Part shown: piece by piece, positions 42,387 to 52,505 of the stretch
Layout of the letters: each line of letters begins with the position of its first letter
How positions within the stretch are numbered: the first letter of the stretch is position 1
NCBI GenBank assembly: GCA_003280485.1
Contig: QCEU01000003.1
Span: 62,001-126,000 of the forward strand
From: Pelagibacteraceae bacterium AG-359-O02
GTDB lineage: Bacteria > Pseudomonadota > Alphaproteobacteria > Pelagibacterales > Pelagibacteraceae
DNA length: 64,000 nucleotides
Reading direction: 5' to 3'
Notes under the pieces: model-generated
The model's database searches: none
What the model was told of the DNA's origin: nothing
The model's input: only the letters and a program-made list of their open reading frames with translations
Position numbers and translations under genes: made by a program

Positions 42387-43305
42387 AAATTTCTACGTTT
42401 TTTCTCAATCTTTTATAAAAAATATTTGAAAAATTATTAAGTTGTTTGTTTGTCTCTAAATTAATTAACTTTTCTAATTCTTTTTCTAAGTTAATTTTAT
42501 TTTTTAATTCTTTTTTTTGATTTACTTTAATTATTAAGTATGAGTTATTTATCTTTATTGGTTCACTGAATTGATCTTGATTAAGTTTTTCAATTTTCTC
42601 AAGTATTAGCTTGGATATCTGTAATTCATTTATCCATCCAATTAAACCACCATTTTTAGCAGTATTAGAGATGCTAACTATAATCGCGGTATTTTCAAAG
42701 CCTATACTATCAATACTATTTTTAATTTCTAATATTTTATCTTCTAAATTTTTACCTATCTCATCCTCAAAAATAATTTCAGATAAATTATATTCATATT
42801 TTTTTTTAATCCCTTCTATCTGTCCTTTAATTTTATTTCTTAACTCTTCCTTATTTATAACTATATTTTTTGAGTTTCTTTGATAAATTAATTGGTTCCA
42901 AAGGGCTTCTATTAATAATTTTTTTTTAACATCTTCGTACTCTAAATTTTGATTATTTAAAATTCTTTTAAATTCATTCTTACTTTTAATATTTTTTTTT
43001 AATAGTAAATTTCTTTCAATCATATTAACTAAATTATTCTCTTTCTGAAGGTCTACAAATTTTTTAAGCTCATTTTTTTTTATGATTTCTGTAATTAGTG
43101 AAGTTTTTGCAATTTTAAAAACTTTTTTTTTGTCTAAATTTTTAAGTTTTGGATTTAAAAAAATTAAGTAGTTTATTTCATTCTCAATGTCTAAATTTGT
43201 TATTACTTCGTCTTGTATTTTTACCTTAATTTCAACTACATTACTATTTACATTTAAGTTAAAAAAAAAAGAAAGGAAAATAATTATTATACTAATTTTT
43301 TTCAT
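42376..43305 (-). CDS. surA: SurA-like periplasmic peptidyl-prolyl isomerase/chaperone
   Basis: The 309-residue protein has a signal peptide (MKKISIIIIFLSFFFNLNVNS), an N-terminal SurA-type domain starting VKIQDEVITNLDIENEINYLIF, and one parvulin-like domain near residues 170-265 (NTAKNGGLIGWINELQISKLI, EPIKINNSYLIIKVNQ). It is shorter than E. coli SurA, which has two parvulin domains. Position directly downstream of lptD supports a role in outer-membrane protein folding, LptD included. Confidence 0.85.
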   Translation of the reverse strand: MKKISIIIIFLSFFFNLNVNSNVVEIKVKIQDEVITNLDIENEINYLIFLNPKLKNLDKKKVFKIAKTSLITEIIKKNELKKFVDLQKENNLVNMIERNLLLKKNIKSKNEFKRILNNQNLEYEDVKKKLLIEALWNQLIYQRNSKNIVINKEELRNKIKGQIEGIKKKYEYNLSEIIFEDEIGKNLEDKILEIKNSIDSIGFENTAIIVSISNTAKNGGLIGWINELQISKLILEKIEKLNQDQFSEPIKINNSYLIIKVNQKKELKNKINLEKELEKLINLETNKQLNNFSNIFYKRLRKNVEIYEY

Positions 43306-43307
43306 TA

Positions 43308-45737
43308 TTAATTTTTTCTTTCTTTAAGCACTGTATTTGCTGATCCTCGAATTTCAGCAAAAGGAATAAATTTTATTAAAAAATTTAAACTTTCATCAGG
43401 CACTAAACTACCATCTCTGAAAAATTTCTTATTATAATTTAATGAAATAGATAAACAATCTGTATTATATCCATAATTAAAATTAATTACCTCTGTAAAA
43501 TCAGTTATTAAATTTTTACTTGTTTTAAATTCTAGGGAATGCTCATCTGTAAAATTTATTAGAGTGTTATTTTTTATCGATTCGGAATTACCTAATTCAT
43601 GATTTTCTGTTACATAATCAAAACTTGTTATAAATTTATTATCTCCAAATTCTGCAGAAATAGCATCATAATTCGAAAAACTTAAGTCTCTGTCATAAGA
43701 AAAATTATATCCAAGTTTGATTTTGCTATTTGGATTATAAACAAAATTTCCAACTATATCAGACCTAGTTTGGTCAAGTTTTGATATTGAAGGCATTGAG
43801 GAATTTTTCTTATCTTTAAGAATATTCCCAATATTAAACTCAATTAATTTATCATTAGCAAAATTAAGTTTTTCGTATTCTAAGCCTAATGTTAAAGATT
43901 TACCTTCCTCAACCATATCAGATCTTCCAATTCGATTAGTTGAAAATAAGCTATCATAACTTAATCTTGATCCAGTTGAGGAAATATCCTTGCCGTTTGT
44001 CGGACTAAATTTTATTTGTACTTTAGGCCTTAAAAAGCTTGTACTATTATCATTTGTGATTTTTTTTAATGGTAATTCTGAGTTAAACAAAACTGTACCA
44101 AATAAATCATGATCATTATTGTTATCAAATACTGAGGAATTTTCTGCATAAGTGTTAAAATTTTTTAATAAAAAATTATAATTTGAAACAATTCCAAAAT
44201 TAATATTATTAAATGATCTAAAGTTGAAATCATTGTTTAATTGTGCTTCATAAATATTTGTAGAATGAAGTTTTTGATATCCTGATGTATTATAAAATAA
44301 TGTTCCATTGTATTCATTTTCTAAATCAATTTCTTTGTCAAATGAAAAATCTGGAAAAACATACTGGTATTTGTCATTTGAATCTGTAACACTCAAATCT
44401 TCATATATTCTAATTGCGCTTTTTAGCTCAGTTTTTTCATCAATATTTTTACTAATTTCAAACAATGAAGTTAATGAACTAGAATTTATTTTTTTCATTA
44501 ATTTATTGGTATCCTGAATATTTTGAAAATCATGAATTTTTAAATAATTATCATTTCCAGATACATTCTCAAATTCTAAACTATAAGAGGTGTCTTGGTC
44601 GAAATTTCCTTTTAACTCAATTATAGAGTGTGTACTCGTATTTTTATCATTATAATTAAAACTTAAGTCTGCAATTAAATCTGAATTTTTAAAAGCTTTT
44701 CTGTATTCTGATTGAAGAATAAAATTGTTATTTTCAGAATATATCCTTGGATTTAAAGTCATGTCTTCACTATCTGATAAAGCAAGAAAATATGGGATGT
44801 TAATTGATCTTCCTAAGCTATCTGAACTTGAATATACAGGTGTTAAAAAACCTGATTTACGTTTTACGGATGGATCTGGATGGTTGAAATAGGGTAGAAA
44901 AAAAACTCTTTGATTAAAAACTTTCAACCATGAGTTTTTATATTCAAATAATTTATCTATTTTATTATGTTTAAATTCATCACTCTGAATTTCCCATCCC
45001 CTACAATTCTTATTTTCCGTGTTACATGTACTGAATACAACTTTTTGTATTATTGTTTCCTTACTATCTGATAAAGCAGACTTTCCTTTAAGCAAAGGAT
45101 CGTTATTTTCATCTCCAAAAAAATCATTTATAAAATCTATACTTACCTCTTTACCTATAATTTCTTTTGTTTTTAAGTTAATCTTAGCATTTTCAAATAA
45201 ATAACTATTATTGTCGTTATCTATTATATTTGTTGTTTTTGAAGTAATAACTTCTTCACGCTTATCAAACAAAAACCCATCTTTGAAATTGTATAAATTA
45301 TTTAAATCATCGTAAATTTTTGTATCTGATTTACTAATTATCTTCATTGAGTTTCTGTCATACATTACATCCTTTGAAAACATCTCGTATTTATCCTCAA
45401 TTTTTATAAAGGTTTCTCCTTTCGATAAAATTGTATTATTAATTTCATCATATATAGCCTCTTTACTATTTATAATTATTTGATTTAAATCATCATAGAA
45501 TTCAACATTATCTTTTATTAATAATTGAGAAATTAACTTATTATAAATTGATCTATCACTCTTAATAATTAATTTTTGATTTGGAACTTTAGCTATACCT
45601 TTTCCAGAGTAAATTATATTTCCTTCATTCTCTATTTCTATACTTTTAGAGTCAAATAATATTACATCAGCTTTAATTTGATGACATAGAAAAAAAAGTG
45701 AAAAAAAGATTATATAATTTAAAAATTTAATTTTCAT
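43308..45737 (-). CDS. lptD: LPS-assembly outer-membrane protein LptD
   Basis: The 809-residue protein has a signal peptide ending at about residue 23, an N-terminal LptA/OstA-like beta-jellyroll region (residues 25-230, with repeated short beta strands such as IKSDRSIYNKL), the junction element CNTENKNCRGWEIQSDEF (cysteines near 241 and 246), and a C-terminal beta-barrel of amphipathic strands with YLALSDSEDMTLNPRIYSENN. These are LptD features. It inserts LPS into the outer leaflet. Context with lptF, lptG and surA strongly supports this. Confidence 0.93.
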   Translation of the reverse strand: MKIKFLNYIIFFSLFFLCHQIKADVILFDSKSIEIENEGNIIYSGKGIAKVPNQKLIIKSDRSIYNKLISQLLIKDNVEFYDDLNQIIINSKEAIYDEINNTILSKGETFIKIEDKYEMFSKDVMYDRNSMKIISKSDTKIYDDLNNLYNFKDGFLFDKREEVITSKTTNIIDNDNNSYLFENAKINLKTKEIIGKEVSIDFINDFFGDENNDPLLKGKSALSDSKETIIQKVVFSTCNTENKNCRGWEIQSDEFKHNKIDKLFEYKNSWLKVFNQRVFFLPYFNHPDPSVKRKSGFLTPVYSSSDSLGRSINIPYFLALSDSEDMTLNPRIYSENNNFILQSEYRKAFKNSDLIADLSFNYNDKNTSTHSIIELKGNFDQDTSYSLEFENVSGNDNYLKIHDFQNIQDTNKLMKKINSSSLTSLFEISKNIDEKTELKSAIRIYEDLSVTDSNDKYQYVFPDFSFDKEIDLENEYNGTLFYNTSGYQKLHSTNIYEAQLNNDFNFRSFNNINFGIVSNYNFLLKNFNTYAENSSVFDNNNDHDLFGTVLFNSELPLKKITNDNSTSFLRPKVQIKFSPTNGKDISSTGSRLSYDSLFSTNRIGRSDMVEEGKSLTLGLEYEKLNFANDKLIEFNIGNILKDKKNSSMPSISKLDQTRSDIVGNFVYNPNSKIKLGYNFSYDRDLSFSNYDAISAEFGDNKFITSFDYVTENHELGNSESIKNNTLINFTDEHSLEFKTSKNLITDFTEVINFNYGYNTDCLSISLNYNKKFFRDGSLVPDESLNFLIKFIPFAEIRGSANTVLKERKN

Positions 45738-46815
45738 TTAATCTAGTTAATCCTATCATACATACAAGAAACATAATAACTTGAGGAAGCCATACTGAAA
45801 TATATACTGGTAATGTTTCATTTTTGCCAAATAAAATAGAAAAATAATTTATGTAATAAAATATTACTGAAACTATAACGCCAACTACAACTAAAAAAAA
45901 CTTTGATTTAATTATATTAAATTTAAACATTAGTAGGGCTCCAATTATTGCAGTTAAAGTTAGATATATTGGCAAACTATAAATTTTATTCAAATGTAAT
46001 TTTATATCAGTAGCAGAATAGCCTATAGACTCATAATTTTTTTCTAATTTTAATAATTGAAAAATATTTAAAGAATTTAAATTTGAATATAAGTTTGAAA
46101 TAATTTGACTATTAAATGATGATGAATATTTATAGTCTAAAATAGATTTAGTTTGTTTTTCATGAGAATAAATTTTTACATTTTTTAATATCCAATCTTT
46201 TTCCGAAATTTCCCCTTCTTCTGCTAAAATTGTATTAACTAGTCTGTAATTTTTATCTACTTGTGTTATTTTTATATTTTCTAAAGTATCCTTTTTGTAA
46301 GTTTGTGCATTGATTATAAATATATTTTGATTACTTTTATCTTTTTCTTTAATCCATAATCCACCTTCATTTACAACTGCTAAATGATCACTACTATTAG
46401 AGTATTGATATTTTATATTAAGGTATAAGCTTTTTAAATTTGCAGAAAATGAGTAATAAACAAATATTAATATTATTCCCATAATCAAAGAAACTAATGA
46501 GACTATAGCTGTAATTTTAAAATTATCGATGCCATTACTTCTTAAAAGTTCAATTTCATCTCTTTCAAAAATATTAATAAAAAAAAACATCACTCCTAAC
46601 AAAAAAATAAAAGGTAATATTTCAAAAATAATTGATGGAATATTAAGAATAGTCAAAATAATAGGATAATAAATTTTATTTTCTTTATTCTCAAAATATT
46701 TTAATTCTTCAAAAATATTTAAAAAAAAACTTAAAAATATAAATACTAAAAGAATGATCAATACATTCTTTAAAAATAATTTTGTTAAATATGAGTGATA
46801 TTTTTTAAATGTCAT
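45727..46815 (-). CDS. lptG: LPS-export ABC transporter permease LptG
   Basis: The 362-residue YjgP/YjgQ-family protein has six hydrophobic helices arranged three plus three around a periplasmic beta-jellyroll domain (about 130-260). FINIFERDEIELLRSNGI (about 88-105) is the family's coupling helix that contacts LptB. It overlaps lptD by 11 bp and lptF by 4 bp. Together with LptF and an LptB not in this window it extracts LPS from the inner membrane. Confidence 0.93.
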   Translation of the reverse strand: MTFKKYHSYLTKLFLKNVLIILLVFIFLSFFLNIFEELKYFENKENKIYYPIILTILNIPSIIFEILPFIFLLGVMFFFINIFERDEIELLRSNGIDNFKITAIVSLVSLIMGIILIFVYYSFSANLKSLYLNIKYQYSNSSDHLAVVNEGGLWIKEKDKSNQNIFIINAQTYKKDTLENIKITQVDKNYRLVNTILAEEGEISEKDWILKNVKIYSHEKQTKSILDYKYSSSFNSQIISNLYSNLNSLNIFQLLKLEKNYESIGYSATDIKLHLNKIYSLPIYLTLTAIIGALLMFKFNIIKSKFFLVVVGVIVSVIFYYINYFSILFGKNETLPVYISVWLPQVIMFLVCMIGLTRLNEN

Positions 46816-47957
46816 AATAAATTAAGTTTGAATTTTGTAAAAATATTTAATACTAAATAATATATAATTACTAAAATTAAGGGAAAAATTAAAATTATAA
46901 TATTTATTATTGGAGAAATAAAAAAATATTTTAATAAAATTTGTGAAATAATGATTAAAAAACTTCCAATTAAGAAAATATTTAATTTGCGTGATTTACC
47001 CAAAAAACTAGATTTAGGTTCAATTACTAAACTTGCGGCAACTAATGAAATTACAAGTGTATAAAATGGAATTATTATTCTCTTGTATAGTTCTTCAATA
47101 ATAGATTTTACCCTTCTTGTTTGACAAGTAGCATTACCATCATTAATTATTTCTTCACCTTTAAAATTATTTTTTGGTAGATCTTCTTTTATACATTTTA
47201 TTAATTCAATAGAATCTAACTCTTGAATTTTTGATCTTGTAATTGTTTTAGTTGTAAAATTAGACAAATCATAGTCAGTCTCAGAAAAATTTAACACAAA
47301 AGTATTATTTGAATTAATATTTGTTATTCCTCCATAAAAAAGTTTTAAGATATATTTATTATCTTTTTTAGTAATTCTACCATAATCTGAAATTATAATT
47401 TTTGAATTATTGGAGTCAATTTTTTCGTGTATATAAATTTTTTTTAATTCTCCATCCTTTTTATACTCTTCAACAAAAATAGTGAGACCTTTTACGACAT
47501 TGATAAATTTCTTCTCAGATATTAATTTGGGTAAAAAATCAATGTTAGACTCTTTAATAAAAACTCTTCCTAAATTTTGAGATTTAGGTACAACAATTAA
47601 TGTTAATATAAGTTGTAGAATTAAAAACAATATCGAAAATTTAAGTATAAAATTAATTAATTGAATTTTTTTAATTCCATTATTCCAAAAAACTATTAAC
47701 TCATTTGAATTCTCATATTTGTTAATTACATAAAAAATGGATAGAAAAAAAACAAAAATAATAGTTTTACTGAATATTTTTGGTAGATTTAGTGAAACAA
47801 AATAAAAATAAACCTTCAAACTGTGTCCGTCATCAGATACTAGGTCTAAAAAGTTAACTGCCTGGATTATCCAAACAATAAAAGTAATACTAAATGATGC
47901 TATTAGAAAAAAACTAAAGATATCTAAAGAAAATTTACGAAATATTAATTTATTCAT
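46812..47957 (-). CDS. lptF: LPS-export ABC transporter permease LptF
   Basis: The 381-residue protein has the same plan as LptG: three helices, a periplasmic domain (about 130-270), three helices; NSNELIVFWNNGIKKIQL near 88-105 is the coupling helix. It is the first gene of the minus-strand lptF-lptG-lptD-surA-pdxA-rsmA unit and is divergent from pepA across 55 bp. LptF versus LptG is assigned by gene order. Confidence 0.92.
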   Translation of the reverse strand: MNKLIFRKFSLDIFSFFLIASFSITFIVWIIQAVNFLDLVSDDGHSLKVYFYFVSLNLPKIFSKTIIFVFFLSIFYVINKYENSNELIVFWNNGIKKIQLINFILKFSILFLILQLILTLIVVPKSQNLGRVFIKESNIDFLPKLISEKKFINVVKGLTIFVEEYKKDGELKKIYIHEKIDSNNSKIIISDYGRITKKDNKYILKLFYGGITNINSNNTFVLNFSETDYDLSNFTTKTITRSKIQELDSIELIKCIKEDLPKNNFKGEEIINDGNATCQTRRVKSIIEELYKRIIIPFYTLVISLVAASLVIEPKSSFLGKSRKLNIFLIGSFLIIISQILLKYFFISPIINIIILIFPLILVIIYYLVLNIFTKFKLNLL

Positions 47958-48012
47958 TGAAATTTATGTTTTAATAAATATACAACATTATCTAATAAAT
48001 AATTTCAAAAAA

Positions 48013-49449
48013 ATGAAGTTAAATTTAAATTTTACAAATAAAATCCCAAAAATAGCAAAAGATAACGAGATTATTCTACTTGCTCAAAATGGTACAAAAA
48101 GTAAAGAGATTAAACAATTAATAAAATCAGTTTTCAATAATAAACTTTTTTCTGAGGGGAATTTTCTTGCAAAAGATTACAACAACAAAAGCTATGTATT
48201 CGTAAATTGTTCTAATTCAAAAGTTTCCTTAGATTTCGAAAAACTTGGATCTAAATTATTTGTTTTTTTAAAGGAAAATAAAAAAGAGAATTCATTTATT
48301 AATTTAGATAATAATACTTTTACAAATGTACAATTAGAGAAATTTCTACATGGAGCGCAGCTAAAATCTTATAATTTTAATATTTATAAAACAGATAAAA
48401 AAAAGAATTTTGATATAAATTTAAGTATAGTTGGCAAAGGTGTAAAACAAAAAAATTTATTAAGAAATAAATTAAATGCTCTTTTGAAAGGAGTTTTTCT
48501 TACTAGAGATTTAGTTTCTGAACCTGGTAATATTTTGCACCCAGATGAATACGCAAAGAGAATTGTAAAATTAAGAAAGTTTGGATTAAAAGTAAAAGTA
48601 TATGACCAAAAGAGATTAAAAAAATTAGGTTTTAATGCATTGCTAGGTGTCGGACAAGGAAGTATCAGAGGTTCTTATATGGTAACAATAGAGTGGAATG
48701 GAAATAAAAATAAATCAAAACCTTTAGCCTTCGTTGGAAAAGGTGTTTGTTTTGATACTGGTGGAATTTCACTCAAACCTGCAAAATTTATGGAGGATAT
48801 GACATATGATATGGCGGGTTCAGCAACTGTGGTTGGTCTTATGAAAACCCTAGCTTTAAGGAAATCTAAAATTAACGCAGTTGGAGTGGTTGGACTAGTT
48901 GAAAATATGCCAGGAGCAAATGCACAAAGACCTGGAGATATTGTAAAATCTTACAGCGGACAAACAATCGAAGTTTTAAATACAGATGCTGAGGGAAGAC
49001 TAGTTTTAGCAGATGCACTTACTTATACTGAAGAGAAATTTAAGCCAAGTCTAATTATTGACTTAGCAACATTAACTGGAGCAATAATTGTTGCGCTTGG
49101 ATCTGAATATGCTGGGCTTTGGTCAAATAATAAAAAATTATCTAAACAACTATTTGATGCTGGAGAGTATGTAGAAGAAAAAGTATGGGAAATGCCACTT
49201 CATGAGAATTATAACAAATTAATGAATTCAAATAATGCTGATATGCAAAATATTAATTATGTTGGAGGAGCTGGATCAACAACTGCAGCTCAATTTTTAC
49301 AAAGATTTATAATTAATAAAACACCTTGGGCGCATTTAGATATTGCTGGAATGGCTTTTTCCAAATATGCTGGAGCATTGAATTCTGGTGGCGCAACTGG
49401 ATATGGTGTTAGATTGTTAAATAGATTTATAGAGGAGAATTATGAGTAA
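48013..49449 (+). CDS. pepA: Leucyl aminopeptidase (M17)
   Basis: The 478-residue enzyme has an N-terminal macro-like domain and the M17 catalytic domain with VGKGVCFDTGGISLKPAKFMEDMTYDMAGS split into the usual metal-binding segments, LVENMPGANAQRPGDIV and NTDAEGRLVLADAL (signature). It removes N-terminal residues from peptides, with two metal ions. Its stop overlaps the start of ndk by 8 bp, leaving no room for holC, which sits between these genes in many relatives. Confidence 0.95.
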   Translation: MKLNLNFTNKIPKIAKDNEIILLAQNGTKSKEIKQLIKSVFNNKLFSEGNFLAKDYNNKSYVFVNCSNSKVSLDFEKLGSKLFVFLKENKKENSFINLDNNTFTNVQLEKFLHGAQLKSYNFNIYKTDKKKNFDINLSIVGKGVKQKNLLRNKLNALLKGVFLTRDLVSEPGNILHPDEYAKRIVKLRKFGLKVKVYDQKRLKKLGFNALLGVGQGSIRGSYMVTIEWNGNKNKSKPLAFVGKGVCFDTGGISLKPAKFMEDMTYDMAGSATVVGLMKTLALRKSKINAVGVVGLVENMPGANAQRPGDIVKSYSGQTIEVLNTDAEGRLVLADALTYTEEKFKPSLIIDLATLTGAIIVALGSEYAGLWSNNKKLSKQLFDAGEYVEEKVWEMPLHENYNKLMNSNNADMQNINYVGGAGSTTAAQFLQRFIINKTPWAHLDIAGMAFSKYAGALNSGGATGYGVRLLNRFIEENYE

Positions 49450-49852
49450 TATTGAACAAACATTATCAATAATTAAGCCAGATGCTGTTGGAAGAAATTT
49501 GCAAGATCAGATTAAAAATGAATTTAAAAATAATGGATTTGAAATTTTAAAGGAAAAAAAAATTCATATTTCTAAAGAGGAAGCTGAAAAGTTTTATAAA
49601 GTTCATGAGTCTAAACCATTTTATAATGATTTGTGTGCTTACTTATCATCTGGACCAATTGTTGTAATGAGCCTTCAAAAAGAAAATGCTGTTCTAGAAA
49701 ATAGAAAATTGATGGGAGCAACTAACCCTAAAGATGCAGAAGAAGGAACGCTTCGAAAAAAATATGGTATTTCAATTGATAAAAATTCTGTTCATGGATC
49801 AGATAGTGTTGAAAATGCTAAGATCGAGTTAGATTTTTTTTTTAAAGATTAG
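49442..49852 (+). CDS. ndk: Nucleoside diphosphate kinase
   Basis: The 136-residue protein begins EQTLSIIKPDAVGRN and ends with the active-site His118 in NSVHGSDSVENA, with MGATNPKDAEEGTLRKKYG between; this is standard Ndk. It balances NTP pools by phosphate transfer through the His. A good Shine-Dalgarno (GAGGAGAA) lies just before the ATG inside the end of pepA. It overlaps the convergent purN by 11 bp. Confidence 0.97.
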   Translation: MSNIEQTLSIIKPDAVGRNLQDQIKNEFKNNGFEILKEKKIHISKEEAEKFYKVHESKPFYNDLCAYLSSGPIVVMSLQKENAVLENRKLMGATNPKDAEEGTLRKKYGISIDKNSVHGSDSVENAKIELDFFFKD

Positions 49853-50414
49853 TTAAAAACTTATCAATACCTTTTGGATAAATTTCATGTTCAATTTTAA
49901 GCACTTTTTTTTCTAAACTTCTTACATTATCTGATTTTAGGATTTTCACCTTCTTTTGTAAAATAACTTTACCTGAATCTAATTTTTCTGTTACTTTATG
50001 AATTGATGCTCCTGCAAATCGATCCTTATTTTTAATTGCTCTCTCATTTGTATTTAATCCTTTATATTTTGGAAGAAGAGAGGGATGAATATTTAATATT
50101 GGTTTAGAAAATTTTTTTATAAAATTACCTGACAAGATTTTCATAAATCCAGCCAAACAAATTAAATCTATATTATATTTCTTTAGTAACTTAAGTGATT
50201 CATTTTCAAAATTTGATTTATTTTTATTTCTATAAATTTTTATTTTAGATCTAGATGCATATTTTAGTCCCTCGGCATCTGGATTGTTTGAAATAACTAA
50301 TATAATTTTAATTAAAGAATTCTTTTTTTTTGAGTATTTTATTAAAGATTTTAAGTTACTACCTCTACCACTAATAAAGACAGCAGTATTTATTTTACCA
50401 GGATATTTTTCCAC
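49842..50414 (-). CDS. purN: Phosphoribosylglycinamide formyltransferase
   Basis: The 190-residue enzyme contains VFISGRGSNLKSLI (11-24), VISNNPDAEGLKYA, LAGFMKILSGNFI, NIHPSLLPKYKGLNTNERAI with the catalytic Asn/His, and GASIHKVTEKLDSGKVILQ with the catalytic Asp. It transfers formyl from 10-formyl-THF in purine synthesis. It overlaps purM by 20 bp. Confidence 0.96.
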   Translation of the reverse strand: MEKYPGKINTAVFISGRGSNLKSLIKYSKKKNSLIKIILVISNNPDAEGLKYASRSKIKIYRNKNKSNFENESLKLLKKYNIDLICLAGFMKILSGNFIKKFSKPILNIHPSLLPKYKGLNTNERAIKNKDRFAGASIHKVTEKLDSGKVILQKKVKILKSDNVRSLEKKVLKIEHEIYPKGIDKFLTNL

Positions 50415-51417
50415 TTAATTTTACTTTTTTTGAATTTTTAACTATTTTTCCAATTATATAGGGTTTAAATTTTTTTCCAAAATATTTACTTACTGAATTT
50501 AAATTTCTAGGATTTGTCACTAAACAAAAACCTACACCACAATTAAAGGTCTTTAACATTTCTTTCTCACTTACACCCATTTTATATAACCATCTAAAAA
50601 TTTTTAATGTTTTGACTCTATTTAAATCTATTTCAGCACATAAATTTTTTGGTATTATTCTTTGAATATTATCCACTAGACCTCCACCAGTTATGTTTGC
50701 ACATCCATTTATTAAATTTTTTTCATTAATAAGTGATAATTCTTTTACATAAATTTTAGTTGGTCTAATTAATTCATCTTTGAGAAATTTGCTTGTTTTT
50801 AAATTTATTTTTTTCTTTTTTAAAAGATATCTCACTAAGGAATAACCGTTAGAGTGAAGTCCATTAGAAGGTACAGCTAAAATAAGATCATTATTTCTAA
50901 TTTTTTTATTAAGTATTTTTTTCTTTTCAACAAGACCAACAGCAAAACCTGCTATATCAAATTTCCCTTTAGTATATGTTCCTGGCATTTCAGCAGTTTC
51001 TCCACCAACTAATTTGCAACCGGCGATATCACATCCCTTAACAATTCCTATGACTAAATGTTTTAATTTTTTCAAATTGATTTTGCTAATAGAAATGTAG
51101 TCTAAGAATAAATAAGGCTTCGCTCCTTGAACAACCAAATCATTTACACACATCGCAACAAGATCTATTCCAATTGTATCAAATTTATTTAGATCATTTG
51201 CAATCTCAATTTTTGTTCCAACTCCATCAGTGCTGGTAACAATGTGAGGGTCTTTCAGCTGTCTAGGTATTGAAGAGATTGCTCCAAAGCCTCCTATATT
51301 CTTAAAATCACCACTTTTGCTTGATTTTCTTGTTAGTGAACTTATGAACTTAACAAAACTATCTGCTTTTGGAATATTAACTCCGCTCTTACTGTATGTT
51401 AATTTATTCGATGCCAT
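50395..51417 (-). CDS. purM: Phosphoribosylformylglycinamidine cyclo-ligase
   Basis: The 340-residue protein has YSKSGVNIPKADSFVKFI at the start, STDGVGTKIEIA, GIDLVAMCVNDLVVQGAKPYLFLDYIS split in the usual motifs, VGGETAEMPGTY and NITGGGLVDNI, the PurM set. It makes AIR from FGAM with ATP. It overlaps purN, and its ATG is 11 bp from my chosen start of the divergent DUF2066 gene. Confidence 0.96.
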   Translation of the reverse strand: MASNKLTYSKSGVNIPKADSFVKFISSLTRKSSKSGDFKNIGGFGAISSIPRQLKDPHIVTSTDGVGTKIEIANDLNKFDTIGIDLVAMCVNDLVVQGAKPYLFLDYISISKINLKKLKHLVIGIVKGCDIAGCKLVGGETAEMPGTYTKGKFDIAGFAVGLVEKKKILNKKIRNNDLILAVPSNGLHSNGYSLVRYLLKKKKINLKTSKFLKDELIRPTKIYVKELSLINEKNLINGCANITGGGLVDNIQRIIPKNLCAEIDLNRVKTLKIFRWLYKMGVSEKEMLKTFNCGVGFCLVTNPRNLNSVSKYFGKKFKPYIIGKIVKNSKKVKLSGKISW

Positions 51418-51428
51418 ATAACAAAGTT

Positions 51429-52505
51429 ATGTATTTTTTTAAAAAAAATATATCAAATTGTTTATATATATTTTTCATATTTTTAACCTTCAATTTTATA
51501 GAGTTTTCCACAAAGGAAGTACTTGCTAAAACTTTTGTTGTTTCAAAAATCGAAGTTGAGGAAAAATACAATCTTAGTTTTAATAAACTAAAAGTTATGG
51601 ATAGAGGCTTTAAAAAAGCATTTCAAGATATCTCGCAAATGATACTTGAAAGAAAAGATCTTGAAAAAATCAAAAATACACCAATAAATGATATAAAAAA
51701 ATTAATCGAAAACTTTTCAATATTAAATGAAAAATTTATAAACCAAAAATATAAAAGTATTATGGAAGTAGAATTTAATAAAAAAAAATTAATTAAATTC
51801 TTAGATTCTAAAAATATAACTATTTCATTACCAAAAAAAATTAACGTTTTTCTTATACCAGTAATGATTGATTTAGAAACAAATAATTTTAACTATTTAA
51901 ATGAAAATATTTTTGTAAAAAATTGGGAAAGTATTGAAAAAAATTATTTTCAAATTTCTTATATTATCCCAAATGAGGATGCAGAGGATTATTTAAGTAT
52001 AAAAGATAACTTACAAAATATTGAAAATTATAATTTTAACAAAATATTGAAAAAATATAATTCAGAAAACTTTATAATAATGATAATTTTCAAAAGAAAA
52101 AATAATATTAAATTTTATTCAAAAATTAATTTTGATGATAAGTTTGAAATATTAAGTAAAAATTTTAAAGATAAAAATATAGATAATCAAACAGACTTAA
52201 ATTCAATAATACTTAATATCAAAAACGAATATGAAGATAATTGGAAATCTATTAATAAAATGAGTCCATCTACATCTGTTCCAATCCGATTATCATTAGG
52301 GTCAAATAATACAGAAAAATCATTAAAATTAGAAAATGCTTTGGATAATTTAGATTTTGTAAATAGTTATAATATTGAAAAGTTTGATAGTAAAAAGATT
52401 ATTTATAAAGTTTATTACAGCAGTAGTCCAAAAAGATTTTTAAAAGATATTTTATCTTACGATATTAGTATTGACACATCCTCAAGCAACTGGAAAATAA
52501 AATGA
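51429..52505 (+). CDS. DUF2066-family exported protein
   Basis: I choose the ATG at 51429 because MYFFKKNISNCLYIFFIFLT begins a good signal peptide ending near VLAKT; in-frame ATGs at 51411 and 51396 would overlap purM and add polar residues. The 358-residue product has long alternating beta/alpha segments including VEEKYNLSFNKLKVMDRGFKKAFQDIS and VFLIPVMIDLETNN. These features and the position between purM and hdaA match the DUF2066 proteins of alphaproteobacteria. Function unknown; likely periplasmic or outer-membrane associated. Confidence 0.7.
   Translation: MYFFKKNISNCLYIFFIFLTFNFIEFSTKEVLAKTFVVSKIEVEEKYNLSFNKLKVMDRGFKKAFQDISQMILERKDLEKIKNTPINDIKKLIENFSILNEKFINQKYKSIMEVEFNKKKLIKFLDSKNITISLPKKINVFLIPVMIDLETNNFNYLNENIFVKNWESIEKNYFQISYIIPNEDAEDYLSIKDNLQNIENYNFNKILKKYNSENFIIMIIFKRKNNIKFYSKINFDDKFEILSKNFKDKNIDNQTDLNSIILNIKNEYEDNWKSINKMSPSTSVPIRLSLGSNNTEKSLKLENALDNLDFVNSYNIEKFDSKKIIYKVYYSSSPKRFLKDILSYDISIDTSSSNWKIK

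Noticed and set aside
41421-47957. lptF-lptG-lptD-surA-pdxA-rsmA unit as a novel system
   Set aside because: This is a standard conserved alphaproteobacterial gene order.
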